Positions 53,866 through 62,768 of a stretch of DNA of 64,000 nt are shown here, piece by piece. The translations under genes were made by a program, and so were the position numbers. The notes below the pieces were generated by a model that saw nothing but the letters and a program-made list of their open reading frames with translations, was not told where the DNA came from and made no database searches. Source of the stretch: Clostridium_AF sediminicola (GTDB lineage: Bacteria; Bacillota; Clostridia; Clostridiales; Clostridiaceae); contig NZ_BAABMF010000022.1 of the NCBI RefSeq assembly GCF_050402865.1, forward strand, positions 1-64,000, in the 5' to 3' direction. The first letter of the stretch is position 1, and every line of letters begins with the position of its first letter.

Positions 53866-55419
53866 TTATTGTATATTTCCTTTGCCAGGTGGCTGATCGT
53901 TTGGCTTTCCTATAACAGTGGAAAGCTTATATTTTCTGCTACCATCATTCTTAAGAACATATACTTCTCTTGTTCCAGATGTGTAGTAGTAAATCCAATT
54001 GCCTACAATACTTATACCAAAGGCGGAATCATCTGAAAGCTTTTGTTTATTAGTTCCATCAACTCTCACTCTATATAATTTTCTTTCATCAGACACATTA
54101 TTATAATAAATCCACTCACCTGAAATATTAAATGTATAAGTGGTATCATCACAAATCTTTTCTGTTTTACCACCTATCATTGTACGGTAAATACTATTAT
54201 TGTCCTCTCTGTTACTAAAATATATATAATTATTATATTTATTTAAACAATATGAAGATGTTTCATTGATTTTATATTTATCTTCGGTATCTAAATTCAT
54301 TACATAAATATAATCATTATCACGGGCATTTGGGTAATACATCATGTTATTCCATATATAAATATGTCTGGGTAAAGAGGGTTGAACAATAAGATTATAT
54401 CCTTCCTTCTTATCGCTGCTTAATTTCTGAACGCTAAAATGATTCTTAAAGTAAATATAATTATTGTAAATGTTAATATTGTCGCAACTGTTAATAGTTG
54501 TGATTTTTGTACTAAATTTATTATAACTTGTACCATCCTTTTTTATTCTAAAAACATTATCTTTATCAAAATTATCATCCACAAAATATATATAGTCATC
54601 TTTAATAGCCATACTTCGAATTGAAGCATCAATTAGCTTGGTTTTATCATTACCGTTTGTCCTGATTTTGTACAAAGCCTTTTCCGCAGCATCATTATAA
54701 TATATCCAATCTCCTACTTTTGTAAAGAAATTACCATTTGAATTATTATTAAGTGAATTTGATCCTGTTATTGCTTCAGGCCAAGGTCCTTGTAAGGTTG
54801 GTACATTATCAACTTTTTTTGCAGGATTACCATCCCAAGCTCCATCAGGACCTACCCTGTATCCATCAGGTGTAGTAGTGTTAACTGCCATATCTCCATT
54901 AGTATTTAAGTAATATGATCTTCCTTTAAAATCAACCCATTTATTACATAGCATAATTCCATGAGAATTTAAATAATACCATTTACCTAAATATTCTACC
55001 CAACCTTTTTTTATAGTTCCATGAATACCTAAGTAATACCATTGATGTGCTGAATCTTGCGCCCATCCATTTGTAATCATTGCTCCATTTGAACCAAGGT
55101 AATACCATTGTTTTGATGAACTTTCTATCCATGAATTGCTTTTCATTACTCCATTTGAGTCCAAGTAGAACCAACGATTTGTTGAATCTTGGAGCCATCC
55201 ATTTGTTTTCATTGTGCCCTTTTCATCTAAGTAATACCATTGTTTTATTGAATCTTGTACCCATGCATTTTTTTGCATTGTACCATTTTTGAAATATTGC
55301 CATATTTGACCGCTTTGATTCCAACCATTTATTCCTACTGCATTAACTTTAGGAATATTCGAGCTACTTGCAACGATAAGAATACTCAAAAAAAATAATA
55401 TGAATTTTTTGTTAAACAA
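53866..55419 (-). CDS. Secreted cell-wall-binding protein with DUF5050-like propeller
   Basis: 517 aa, start TTG 55419 (minus strand) with AAAGGAGAG upstream. Signal peptide (1-28, ...NAVG), then cell-wall-binding repeats (GWNQSGQIWQYFKNGTM, AWVQDSIKQWYYLDEKGTMK and others, about 29-205), then GPDGAWDGNP. The C-terminal 280 residues repeat WIYYNDAAEKALYKIRTNG-like units about six times, the DUF5050 beta-propeller-like pattern. It is a wall-attached surface protein. The first 200 residues are highly similar to those of the LRR protein at 47160 in the opposite orientation, a shared anchoring module with different effector domains. Confidence 0.9.
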   Translation of the reverse strand: MFNKKFILFFLSILIVASSSNIPKVNAVGINGWNQSGQIWQYFKNGTMQKNAWVQDSIKQWYYLDEKGTMKTNGWLQDSTNRWFYLDSNGVMKSNSWIESSSKQWYYLGSNGAMITNGWAQDSAHQWYYLGIHGTIKKGWVEYLGKWYYLNSHGIMLCNKWVDFKGRSYYLNTNGDMAVNTTTPDGYRVGPDGAWDGNPAKKVDNVPTLQGPWPEAITGSNSLNNNSNGNFFTKVGDWIYYNDAAEKALYKIRTNGNDKTKLIDASIRSMAIKDDYIYFVDDNFDKDNVFRIKKDGTSYNKFSTKITTINSCDNINIYNNYIYFKNHFSVQKLSSDKKEGYNLIVQPSLPRHIYIWNNMMYYPNARDNDYIYVMNLDTEDKYKINETSSYCLNKYNNYIYFSNREDNNSIYRTMIGGKTEKICDDTTYTFNISGEWIYYNNVSDERKLYRVRVDGTNKQKLSDDSAFGISIVGNWIYYYTSGTREVYVLKNDGSRKYKLSTVIGKPNDQPPGKGNIQ

Positions 55420-55685
55420 TCTTATTCTCTCCTTTTGTACATTAATATTTTATCTTTGGCTTTCATGTGATATTATACCATTTTTTTATTATCACCAAAA
55501 TGGAAATATATTCTGAGTATAACTAAACCAAATAAATATAAAACATATAGAGTGAACTCTGGAAATATAGTATAATTAAAATATTGTTAAAAATAAATGA
55601 AAATAAAAAGGGAGTATGTTGAATTGCAAAGAGCATAATTTAGTAGTTAACAAAAGAAAATTTCGAAATTATTAAGGAGGATAAC

Positions 55686-56669
55686 ATGAGAAAAAAATCA
55701 ATTGGTAGAATTATTTTGATAGTAATTATATTTATTCTGTGTACAGGGGGATCTGTATATGCTTATAATTCTTATAAATATAATGAACTCACAGAAAAGG
55801 GTGAAAACTTTTTAGACAAAGATGAGTTTGGTAAAGCAATTAATGAATTTGAAAAAGTAAAGAAGTACAGAAAGAATAAAATAGAAGAAGTAAATGAAAA
55901 AATCAGTAAGGTTAATGAAATTAAAGTTTCAAAAGAAAATTACGATATAGGTATAAAAGAATTTAACAATGAAAATTATTTAGAGTCAATACAATATTTT
56001 GAAAAAGTTGTTTCTCAAGATACGAAAAGATATGATTTATCTAAAAAAAAGATTGAGATATCAAACTCTTCATTTATAGAAAAAATAACAAATAAGGCTA
56101 AAAAGGAAGTAGAAGAAAAAAAATACGAAGCAGCTATAGAAACATTACAAACTATTATTGAAAATTTCCCAGATAATGAAGAAACAATACAGTTACAATC
56201 CAGCTATAAAGTAACCTTAGAAAAAATAAAAGAGGAAGAAAGACTAAAAAAAGAAGAAGAAGAAAAACGTAGATTAGAAGAATTGAAGAAGAAAGAAGAA
56301 GCAAAGAAAAAAGCTAACACAATAACAGCAGTTAAACTTCCTGCAGGATATGCATTTTATAAAGGTGATTCTAGTAATAGTGATAATCGTGTAGGTTTAA
56401 TTTCTATATTGCCAATCCATTATGGAACACAACCTACAGGAGCATACTTTTTTGTGAGAGGTAATGAAAATGCTGTTACATATAAAGCAATTTTCCATTT
56501 CAATAGTGGTGATTATATTAATGAAGGAAGACCAAGTATAAACTCAAAATTTGTTCCAGTTGGAGAAGATGACGCTTTTTCTGGACAGAAAATCAAAGTG
56601 GATTTTTACTTTACGTATAAAGGTAAAACATATCCTTTAACACAGGAGTATGTGCATGGTAGACGTTAA
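55686..56669 (+). CDS. Membrane-anchored protein with tetratricopeptide-like coiled region
   Basis: 327 aa. One N-terminal helix (about 7-28), TPR-like helical units (NFLDKDEFGKAINEFEKVKK and similar, about 35-170), a Lys/Glu coiled coil (about 180-215) and a C-terminal beta domain (about 220-327) with GVGLISILPIHYG-like and YPLTQEYVHGR segments. It is probably surface-exposed. AAGGAGG precedes ATG 55686. No family name is assigned. Confidence 0.7.
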   Translation: MRKKSIGRIILIVIIFILCTGGSVYAYNSYKYNELTEKGENFLDKDEFGKAINEFEKVKKYRKNKIEEVNEKISKVNEIKVSKENYDIGIKEFNNENYLESIQYFEKVVSQDTKRYDLSKKKIEISNSSFIEKITNKAKKEVEEKKYEAAIETLQTIIENFPDNEETIQLQSSYKVTLEKIKEEERLKKEEEEKRRLEELKKKEEAKKKANTITAVKLPAGYAFYKGDSSNSDNRVGLISILPIHYGTQPTGAYFFVRGNENAVTYKAIFHFNSGDYINEGRPSINSKFVPVGEDDAFSGQKIKVDFYFTYKGKTYPLTQEYVHGRR

Positions 56670-56802
56670 AATCTTGGATATAACATGTCTCAAGAAATAA
56701 AATAAAAGATTGTGAACGAAGTGTAACAACGAAGAGCTAGAGCGATGCGAGGATGGAAATCTGATGTGAAGGGTTGAGTAGACAGTAGTGATAGAAAAGG
56801 AA

Positions 56803-56845
56803 AAAGCATGTTTGTTGTAGTAGAAGTAACATGCTTTCTTTTTTG
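56803..56845 (+). terminator. Terminator downstream of 55686 gene
   Basis: AAAGCATGTT (56803-56812) pairs with AACATGCTTT (56828-56837), then CTTTTTT. The stretch 56670-56802 before it is an unassigned purine-rich leader with no gene. Confidence 0.8.
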
Positions 56846-56936
56846 CGTCCAATAAGAAATCTGTTATAATTTCCATATGAGTTAATTCAGAATTGTAATA
56901 TGTGTGTTTTTACTAATATTAATTGAGGTGGATTAT

Positions 56937-57326
56937 TTGAATAAAGTATTTACAGTTGATGGAACAAAATTTTCTGATTTCTACGGATTTTGTGAAGAAT
57001 TTTCGGAAAAAGTTCTTTCTGGAAAATATATTTGGAGAGGAAACTTAGATACGGTTAACGATATTATTTTTGGTGGTTTTGGAGATATCGGAGATGGTGA
57101 AGAGTATACAATTATTTGGAAAGACTCTTATAAATCAAGAAAAGATTTAGGTTATGCAGAAACGATATGCCAGTTGAAAAAACGATTAATAACTTGTCAT
57201 CCATCTAGTGTAGCGGCCATAAGTGATGATATTAAAAAAGCAGAAAATAATGAGGGAACAACGGTCTTTGAATGGTTAATCGAAATAATAAGAGATAACT
57301 ATAATGTTACATTATTTCTTGAATAG
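56937..57326 (+). CDS. Barstar-family protein (RNase inhibitor-like immunity protein)
   Basis: About 129 aa starting at TTG 56937, with GAGGTGG (56926-56932) correctly spaced. VFTVDGTKFSDFYGFCEEF, WRGNLDTVNDII and FGGFGDI match the barstar fold, whose members block barnase-type RNases and are common immunity proteins. The C-terminal extension (about 95-129) is longer than in small barstars. No barnase-like toxin gene lies in the window, so it is an orphan immunity gene. Confidence 0.75.
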   Translation: MNKVFTVDGTKFSDFYGFCEEFSEKVLSGKYIWRGNLDTVNDIIFGGFGDIGDGEEYTIIWKDSYKSRKDLGYAETICQLKKRLITCHPSSVAAISDDIKKAENNEGTTVFEWLIEIIRDNYNVTLFLE

Positions 57327-57365
57327 TAATTTTCAAGTCGTAATTATTTTTAGTTGTGACTCAAT

Positions 57366-57452
57366 AGTAATATAAGGTGAACATATTAAAAACAGACTAA
57401 AAATAATTCCAATTATGGTGCTTTGTTTAGATAATTAAGATATCGTAGAGGT
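57366..57452 (+). repeat. ~87-bp direct repeat, copy 1 (leader with RBS)
   Basis: AGTAATATAAGGTGAACATA through GATATCGTAGAGGT-like sequence. Copy 2 at 60496-60583 is nearly identical, with one extra base. Here it supplies the leader and RBS (AGAGGTG) of the gene at 57460; in copy 2 no gene follows. Confidence 0.8.
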
Positions 57453-57459
57453 GATATTT

Positions 57460-57777
57460 ATGATAAATGTATTAGACTATTTTTTAAATGATGAGATTTC
57501 TTCTCAAGAATTGTATGATTTAATTTATGAGTTTATTACAAATCCTCATATTAGAAATGGTGAATTTGAATGTAATCGCTTTATTATTAAGAAGATGGAC
57601 AGATTAAATTTCATTATTTATGGTGAGGACATATATATAGAAGATAATCATAGGGAGATACCATATAGTATTTCTTTATACAAAAAGGATTTATTACTAT
57701 CAATAAATAAACGTGCGAAGGAACTAAATTTTGAAGTCCATGGTTATGGAGAAGAGAATAATAATTGGGGTTGGTAA
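57460..57777 (+). CDS. Hypothetical acidic protein, immunity-like
   Basis: 105 aa from ATG 57460 after AGAGGTGAT. Acidic, with LDYFLNDEISSQELYDLIYE, FIIKKMDRLNFIIYGE and a final HGYGEENNNWGW. No family recognised. It sits between a barstar-type and another small acidic protein, so immunity function is a contextual guess. Its leader is duplicated at 60496. Confidence 0.6.
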   Translation: MINVLDYFLNDEISSQELYDLIYEFITNPHIRNGEFECNRFIIKKMDRLNFIIYGEDIYIEDNHREIPYSISLYKKDLLLSINKRAKELNFEVHGYGEENNNWGW

Positions 57778-57871
57778 ATGATACTTATCTAAGTTTGATT
57801 CATAATTTTATAAGTTACGACACTACGTTAGATATTACGAAATAAATTGATTTATTTTAAGGAGGAACAAA

Positions 57872-58291
57872 ATGGAGTTAAATGAATATTCTGTAGATTT
57901 CTCAAAAATATTATATTCTGCATTTCCTACATTTGAAAAGTACCAAGAGATTAAAGAATATGAAGGATATGATAAGGCATACTTGTTGATAGAAGTACCA
58001 TCACCTCATAACAAAGATAATGATTTATGGATATCTACACATAATGAGGAAATAACTGTTGGGTTTGATTGGTATCACACACATTTTGGTTATGGTGAAA
58101 CAGATGAAGATGACTTTAAATTGGCAATTAACTTTATCAAAGAAATTATAGAAGAAAAAATAGCAATTGCAGTTATAAAGAAAAAGGGTGCATGGGTTAG
58201 TAGTTGTATAATCAAAGATAATAAAATTCCAGAAATTGAGGAAGACGAAACAATAGAGATTAAATCATGGAATGGAACATATTTGTGTTAA
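57872..58291 (+). CDS. Hypothetical protein, likely immunity protein
   Basis: 139 aa. The segment LWISTHNEEITVGFDWYHTHF then GYGETDEDDFKLAI is typical of immunity-like proteins that protect against polymorphic toxins (residues H and W conserved). AAGGAGG precedes ATG 57872. A broken relative is at 50625-50835. No partner toxin is visible. Confidence 0.65.
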   Translation: MELNEYSVDFSKILYSAFPTFEKYQEIKEYEGYDKAYLLIEVPSPHNKDNDLWISTHNEEITVGFDWYHTHFGYGETDEDDFKLAINFIKEIIEEKIAIAVIKKKGAWVSSCIIKDNKIPEIEEDETIEIKSWNGTYLC

Positions 58292-58394
58292 AGTCATCCC
58301 ATTTAATTATTGGATAATCTATGTTCTTTTAAACATAGCCAAAGCATTAAATAAAGTCCATACGTCTAATGGTCTCAATAATAGAGGTGAGAAT

Positions 58395-58637
58395 ATGAAG
58401 AAGTATATTTGTCATGTATGTGGTTTTAATGTATTAGATGAAAAACCATACCTTAATGATGGAAAAATTCCATCTCATAATATTTGTGATTGTTGTGGAT
58501 GTGAATTTGGATATGACGATAATGACGAATATAGAAAAAATGGATTAAATCTGGAGGGGTGTGGTTCAGTCCTGAATTAAAACCTGAACACTGGAATATT
58601 AAAGAACAGTTAAAGAGAATAAATGTTGAAATATAAT
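58395..58637 (+). pseudogene. Cysteine-rich CPCC-type gene, frameshifted in a poly-A run
   Basis: ATG 58395 (RBS AGAGGTGAG) opens MKKYICHVCGFNVLDEKPYL NDGKIPSHNICDCCGCEF-type sequence with four CxxC-like cysteine pairs, a zinc-ribbon-like protein. At the A6 run 58535-58540 the frame is lost: the original frame ends at 58580, whereas the next frame continues WIKSGGVWFSPELKPEHWNI and KEQLKRINVEI to 58637. One missing A explains this. It is either a pseudogene or a slippage-controlled gene. Confidence 0.75.
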
Positions 58638-58687
58638 ATTATTTTTAGATACTTCTCATATTTTTAATTGGAGGATTATAAATAAAA

Positions 58688-58971
58688 ATGAAAAAATATA
58701 CTTGTCCTTGCTGTGGTTATAAAACATTAGAAACGGAACATAAATGTGATATATGTCCTATTTGTTTTGGGAAGATGACGTTTTACAATTTGAAAATCCT
58801 GATTCAAAGGATGGTCCAAATTTAAGAGTAACATTAAGACAAGCACAAAGAAATTATATTAACTTTGGTGCTTGTGAAATGGAAATGACAGACAATGTAA
58901 GAAAGCCTACTAGTGGTGATATAAAAGATGAAAATTGGAAGCCAGTATGGGAAAAAAATAATATTTTATAA
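58688..58971 (+). pseudogene. CPCC-family gene, frameshifted in a poly-T run
   Basis: ATG 58688 after GGAGG reads MKKYTCPCCGYKTLETEHKC DICPICF-like sequence, the CPCC family hallmark, then the frame fails. One T missing from TTTT (58765-58768) restores WEDDVLQFENPDSKDGPNLR and VTLRQAQRNYINFGACEMEM to 58971, which match the family's usual continuation. This gene and its neighbour at 58395 show the same defect type. Confidence 0.78.
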
Positions 58972-59026
58972 GACGCAATATTCTTATATTGTCAGTTTAC
59001 TATCAAAGTAAAGAGGTGTATAAATT

Positions 59027-59275
59027 ATGAATATAAGTGCTGAAATTACATGTATCATAGAGAAGATTATAGAGTTTCCAGAGAAGGACAAAGAGGATAT
59101 ATATGAATTTTTGGAACATGATGAATGGGGTATTGCATTAGAAACATTATATGCAGTATTGTATGAAGAAAAAATACCAATAACAAAATCAATATATGAT
59201 ACTGTCATAAGTGTCGGAGAAATTATGGATATGGATTCTTCAACTTGGGATAGCTTAAAATATCTAATACGATAA
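59027..59275 (+). CDS. MafI-type immunity protein
   Basis: 82 aa. FLEHDEWGIALETLYAVLYE and IPITKSIYDTVISVGEIMDM match the MafI family, whose members neutralise MafB-type toxins in Neisseria and relatives in many species. AAGAGGTG precedes ATG 59027. It is intact but no MafB-like toxin is in view. Confidence is moderate because the family is short. Confidence 0.65.
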   Translation: MNISAEITCIIEKIIEFPEKDKEDIYEFLEHDEWGIALETLYAVLYEEKIPITKSIYDTVISVGEIMDMDSSTWDSLKYLIR

Positions 59276-59403
59276 TGAAAAATTAAATGTATTATTTTGT
59301 GCAAGATGAATGTGTATAAAATTGAGAAATATGTTATGATTTTCATACAAGCAATCAGGCTTGTGATTTATTGATTAATATCAATTTAATTAGGGAGGTA
59401 AGT

Positions 59404-59850
59404 ATGAATATAAAATCTTGGTTAAAATATTTAATCTATATTGTAATAATATTTGTAATGATATATATAAGGAATTATGTTATAGGGCTGTATACAGCTT
59501 ATTTTCAACGAGAATTTCGAATTAATTTATCTCTTTTGACTATTAGTATGTTAATTACTATAGGTATTGGATTATTATTAGGGATAGAATATTTTATTAG
59601 TGAAATAAAAAAAGAAGGATTATGGAAACTCAATTTTCCAAAGATAATTTTACTTGGAGTGCCTTCATTATACTTTTCAATTACGCAATTCGCAGTTTAT
59701 TGTAAAAATCAGTTTTGGCAGAATATAATAGGATTCCCTTGGCTTAAATTACAGATAAATAGTTCTAGCTATGTAACTCTATTTCAATTGATATTTGGAT
59801 ATGTGATTATTACTAGTTTTTATAAATGTAATAAGAAATCGGTGAATTAA
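59404..59850 (+). CDS. Four-TM membrane protein
   Basis: 148 aa from ATG 59404 (RBS GGGAGG). Helices at about 8-28, 40-65, 77-97 and 118-140. No family recognised. Isolated among small immunity-like genes and could be a membrane-type immunity protein; no supporting motif. Confidence 0.6.
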   Translation: MNIKSWLKYLIYIVIIFVMIYIRNYVIGLYTAYFQREFRINLSLLTISMLITIGIGLLLGIEYFISEIKKEGLWKLNFPKIILLGVPSLYFSITQFAVYCKNQFWQNIIGFPWLKLQINSSSYVTLFQLIFGYVIITSFYKCNKKSVN

Positions 59851-59914
59851 TTCGCAACTGTAAAAAATTGCGAACTAATAACAGCTCTTAACATGTTTTT
59901 TAGGAGGCTATATT

Positions 59915-60220
59915 TTGAGTAACAAAACCAAAAAAATATTATTAATTTCTTCAATGACTGCTTTTTTTATAATCACTATCTTTATGATTTACATGCTTAA
60001 TACGTCAAGAGTTTATGACCAAGAGAGAGGTATATATGAATTAGAGATTGGGACATACTATTGTAAAATAGAAACTTTAAATAAAAACAAAAGTTATAAT
60101 TGGACTATAGGTATTAATAATAACAATATAAAAAATAGTATTTATGAAAATGAACATAATAGAGAAACTCTTACGGCTTTCATGAAAACAATCAATGATA
60201 TTAAAAGTAAAAAAAATTAA
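59915..60220 (+). CDS. Small membrane-anchored protein
   Basis: 101 aa starting at TTG 59915 behind TAGGAGG. N-terminal helix (about 8-28) and a soluble extracytoplasmic part with YELEIGTYYCKIETLNKNKS. No family recognised. A second short frame overlaps its end by 26 bp (60195-60443). Confidence 0.55.
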   Translation: MSNKTKKILLISSMTAFFIITIFMIYMLNTSRVYDQERGIYELEIGTYYCKIETLNKNKSYNWTIGINNNNIKNSIYENEHNRETLTAFMKTINDIKSKKN

Positions 60221-60443
60221 TCTGTTTCTATATACAGTTTATTTAATATTTGTTTTAGTAGTTTTTACCGCTGTTGAAAGAGATAAGAAAATATACAAAA
60301 ATGCATATGATAGAAAAGTATCTCGATTTATTTGTATTTTTTTAATTCTCTTTGCAGTATATAACCTGGTAAATTATTTCTTTGAATTAATACATTATTT
60401 AAAAATGCAGTTTTTTATTTTAATCAATTATAGAAAAGTATAG
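60195..60443 (+). CDS. Possible small membrane protein
   Basis: 82 aa with two hydrophobic helices (about 10-28 and 44-75) separated by a basic loop (ERDKKIYKNAYDRKVSR). It overlaps the previous gene by 26 bp and has no convincing RBS. It could be a truncated membrane protein joined by deletion. Confidence 0.35.
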   Translation: MILKVKKINLFLYTVYLIFVLVVFTAVERDKKIYKNAYDRKVSRFICIFLILFAVYNLVNYFFELIHYLKMQFFILINYRKV

Positions 60444-60495
60444 AACTTCTATTAGCAAATCTGTAAGAAGTACTCTTCTTAAGTTACGGCGCAAC

Positions 60496-60583
60496 AGTAA
60501 AATAAGGTGAACATATTAAAAACAGACTAAAAATAATTCCAATTATGGTGCTTTGCTTTAGATAATTAAGATATCGTAGAGGT
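60496..60583 (+). repeat. ~87-bp direct repeat, copy 2 (orphan leader)
   Basis: Matches 57366-57452 except for one insertion and a few substitutions. It ends at the RBS-like AGAGGT but no gene follows it, so it marks a deleted relative of the 57460 gene. From 60584 to 60740 only a promoter-like TATAAT region before the next gene is seen. Confidence 0.8.
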
Positions 60584-60740
60584 CTAGGTTTTATTTTTGT
60601 CTAGGAATTTATAAATTAGAATTTCTTAGTGAAGTGGAGTGACTTTCTAGCTATATATGCATTTTTTCTATATAATTAAAATATAGAAAAAATAGATTAT
60701 AATAGTAGTAGGATTTAGTTTAACTTAGGGGGTAACATTA

Positions 60741-62102
60741 ATGAATAAAAGTTTAGAGTGTTTACAATTAAAATTACCAGATGATGTTGAAAAATGTGTT
60801 ATGTATGGAGATTTTAATAAAGCGGAAGAACTTATAGATATATATATGAAAAGAAATATATCAGAATTATTAAAAAAGAGACTAGAATATGAAAAACACA
60901 TAATGAAAGTATTTAAAGAGGATTATATATACTCTTTCGATGAAGCTTTTGATATGGCATGTGATAAGATTAAGGATTTTACAAGAGAAGAATTAGAAGA
61001 ATTAAAGGATGAAAGATTTGCTGATTGGGTATATATAAACGGAAAAGTCATGTTTAACAGGAGATTTTTAGGTACAGTTACTAGTGTTTGCGAGAAATTA
61101 TCACAAAGATTAATAGATGTAGATGAAGAAAGTAAGAAAAAACAAGAGGTTTTATACAAAACAATAGATGAGATAATTGAAAAGGGTGAAAAGAAATACT
61201 CTATAAAAGTTAAGGCAGGTATCAAGCTTACTGAAAAGGCATCTCGAAAAGGAGAACAAATAAGAGTACATATTCCTATTCCAAAACCAGCAGAGCAAAT
61301 TAAAAATATTAAAATATTATCCACTGTTCCAGAAAAGAATTTTATAGCACCAGAAGAAACAAGCCAAAGAACTATATATTTTGAGAAAACTGTTGAGGGT
61401 GAGGATGAATTTTTAGTTGAATATTCTTATGAAAATCATATAAAATATAACGTTTTAGATCCTTCAAAAGTTACAAAGGAGCAGCCAACTTTTTATACAG
61501 ATGAACTATCTCCACACATTACATTTACACCATTTTTAAAGGATTTAACTAAAGAAATAATTGGAGATGAAAGTAATTCCTTATTAAAAGCGCGAAAAAT
61601 ATATGATTATATAACTAAATATGTACAGTATTCATTTATGAGACCTTATTCAACTATAGTAAATATACCAGAATATGCTGCATACAATTTAAAAGGAGAC
61701 TGCGGGGTACAAGCACTGTTGTTTATAACCTTATGTAGAATAGCTGGAGTTCCTGCAAGATGGCAGTCAGGACTTTATGTAAATCCTTATTTTATAGGTT
61801 GCCACGATTGGGCTCAATTCTATATAGAACCATATGGGTGGCTGTTTGCTGATTTATCTTTTGGAGGAAGTGCTTATAGAAGAGGTAACACAAAAGTATG
61901 GAATTACTATTTTGGAAACTTAGATCCATTTAGAATGGTTGCTAATTCAGATTTTCAGGGGGATTTCACACCAGATAAAAAATTCTTCAGAATAGATCCA
62001 TATGATAATCAGCTAGGAGAAGCAGAATATTCAGATTGTGGACTGTGTGTTGGAGACTTTGAGAGTATAAAAGAAATAGTTGAGATCCATGAAAAGAAGT
62101 GA
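60741..62102 (+). CDS. Transglutaminase-like cysteine protease family protein
   Basis: 453 aa, cytosolic (no signal peptide). A helical N-terminal half and a beta domain (about 150-250) precede a transglutaminase-like catalytic core with Cys321 (GDCGVQALLFITLCRIAGVP), His355 (GCHDWAQFYI) and Asp371 (FADLSFG). The fold covers peptidases and cross-linking enzymes; substrates are usually unknown. GGGGG precedes ATG 60741. A TATAAT-like -10 lies near 60700. It lies just outside the putative integrated element. Confidence 0.85.
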   Translation: MNKSLECLQLKLPDDVEKCVMYGDFNKAEELIDIYMKRNISELLKKRLEYEKHIMKVFKEDYIYSFDEAFDMACDKIKDFTREELEELKDERFADWVYINGKVMFNRRFLGTVTSVCEKLSQRLIDVDEESKKKQEVLYKTIDEIIEKGEKKYSIKVKAGIKLTEKASRKGEQIRVHIPIPKPAEQIKNIKILSTVPEKNFIAPEETSQRTIYFEKTVEGEDEFLVEYSYENHIKYNVLDPSKVTKEQPTFYTDELSPHITFTPFLKDLTKEIIGDESNSLLKARKIYDYITKYVQYSFMRPYSTIVNIPEYAAYNLKGDCGVQALLFITLCRIAGVPARWQSGLYVNPYFIGCHDWAQFYIEPYGWLFADLSFGGSAYRRGNTKVWNYYFGNLDPFRMVANSDFQGDFTPDKKFFRIDPYDNQLGEAEYSDCGLCVGDFESIKEIVEIHEKK

Positions 62103-62160
62103 TAAATACTAGAACAAAATAAAGAAAATTATTGTACCTAATTGTCCAAATTGCAAAAAA

Positions 62161-62194
62161 GAAGGTTGTCCATATATAAACAACCTTCTTTAAA
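62161..62194. terminator. Bidirectional terminator between convergent genes
   Basis: GAAGGTTGT (62161-62169) pairs with ACAACCTTC (62180-62188), with A-rich and T-rich flanks. It serves the transglutaminase gene from the left and the minus-strand protease gene from the right. Confidence 0.85.
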
Positions 62195-62214
62195 AATTTA
62201 ACTTAGTTTTGTTT

Positions 62215-62727
62215 TTAAACTTTCCCTAAAAAATTAGCACGAGGGATATATGGAATCTTGAAATTATATCCTCTTGAATTTAGTAGTTGAGCTTTTATCA
62301 TTGCAAGTTCAGTGTGAACATTTAGAATACAAGCTATTTGAGAATAAGTATATCCATTAGTAGCTAGTTCTAAAAAATCATTATCTGTGATAAGGAACTC
62401 TGCAGTAAAATAGTTTGCCTCAATTTCAGGTGTAGATGTTTTTAAGGAAACACACATTTCATCTTGAAACGTTTTAATACCAAGATTTCTATGAAAGCGG
62501 TCATGTCCAATCTCATGTGTACAAACAATTTTAGCACTTATTTTATCTATATTATTATTTATAACAATATATCTATTCTTTAGTATTTTAGTATAAAATC
62601 CTTTAATATTTTGCATTTTGTTATATTGCAAATTAATACCAATATATTCAGCAATTTTAAAGGGATCTCTCGTTTCATATGTTCTTGCTAATTTAATAGT
62701 ACATTTTGAAATGTTTGAACAATTCAC
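62215..62727 (-). CDS. ImmA/IrrE-type metallopeptidase
   Basis: About 170 aa; GTG 62727 is the likely start because GGGAGGG precedes it, although the frame is open to 62742. HEIGH (His71-Glu72-His75) is the zinc-peptidase motif, with IEANYFTAEFLI giving the third ligand region. ImmA peptidases cleave the partner XRE repressor to induce an integrative element or prophage (ICEBs1 ImmR/ImmA). The partner repressor is 42 bp upstream on the same strand. Confidence 0.9.
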   Translation of the reverse strand: MNCSNISKCTIKLARTYETRDPFKIAEYIGINLQYNKMQNIKGFYTKILKNRYIVINNNIDKISAKIVCTHEIGHDRFHRNLGIKTFQDEMCVSLKTSTPEIEANYFTAEFLITDNDFLELATNGYTYSQIACILNVHTELAMIKAQLLNSRGYNFKIPYIPRANFLGKV

Positions 62728-62768
62728 TAAAGGCCCTCCCAATAGGTGTTAAAAATAAAAAGAATAAA

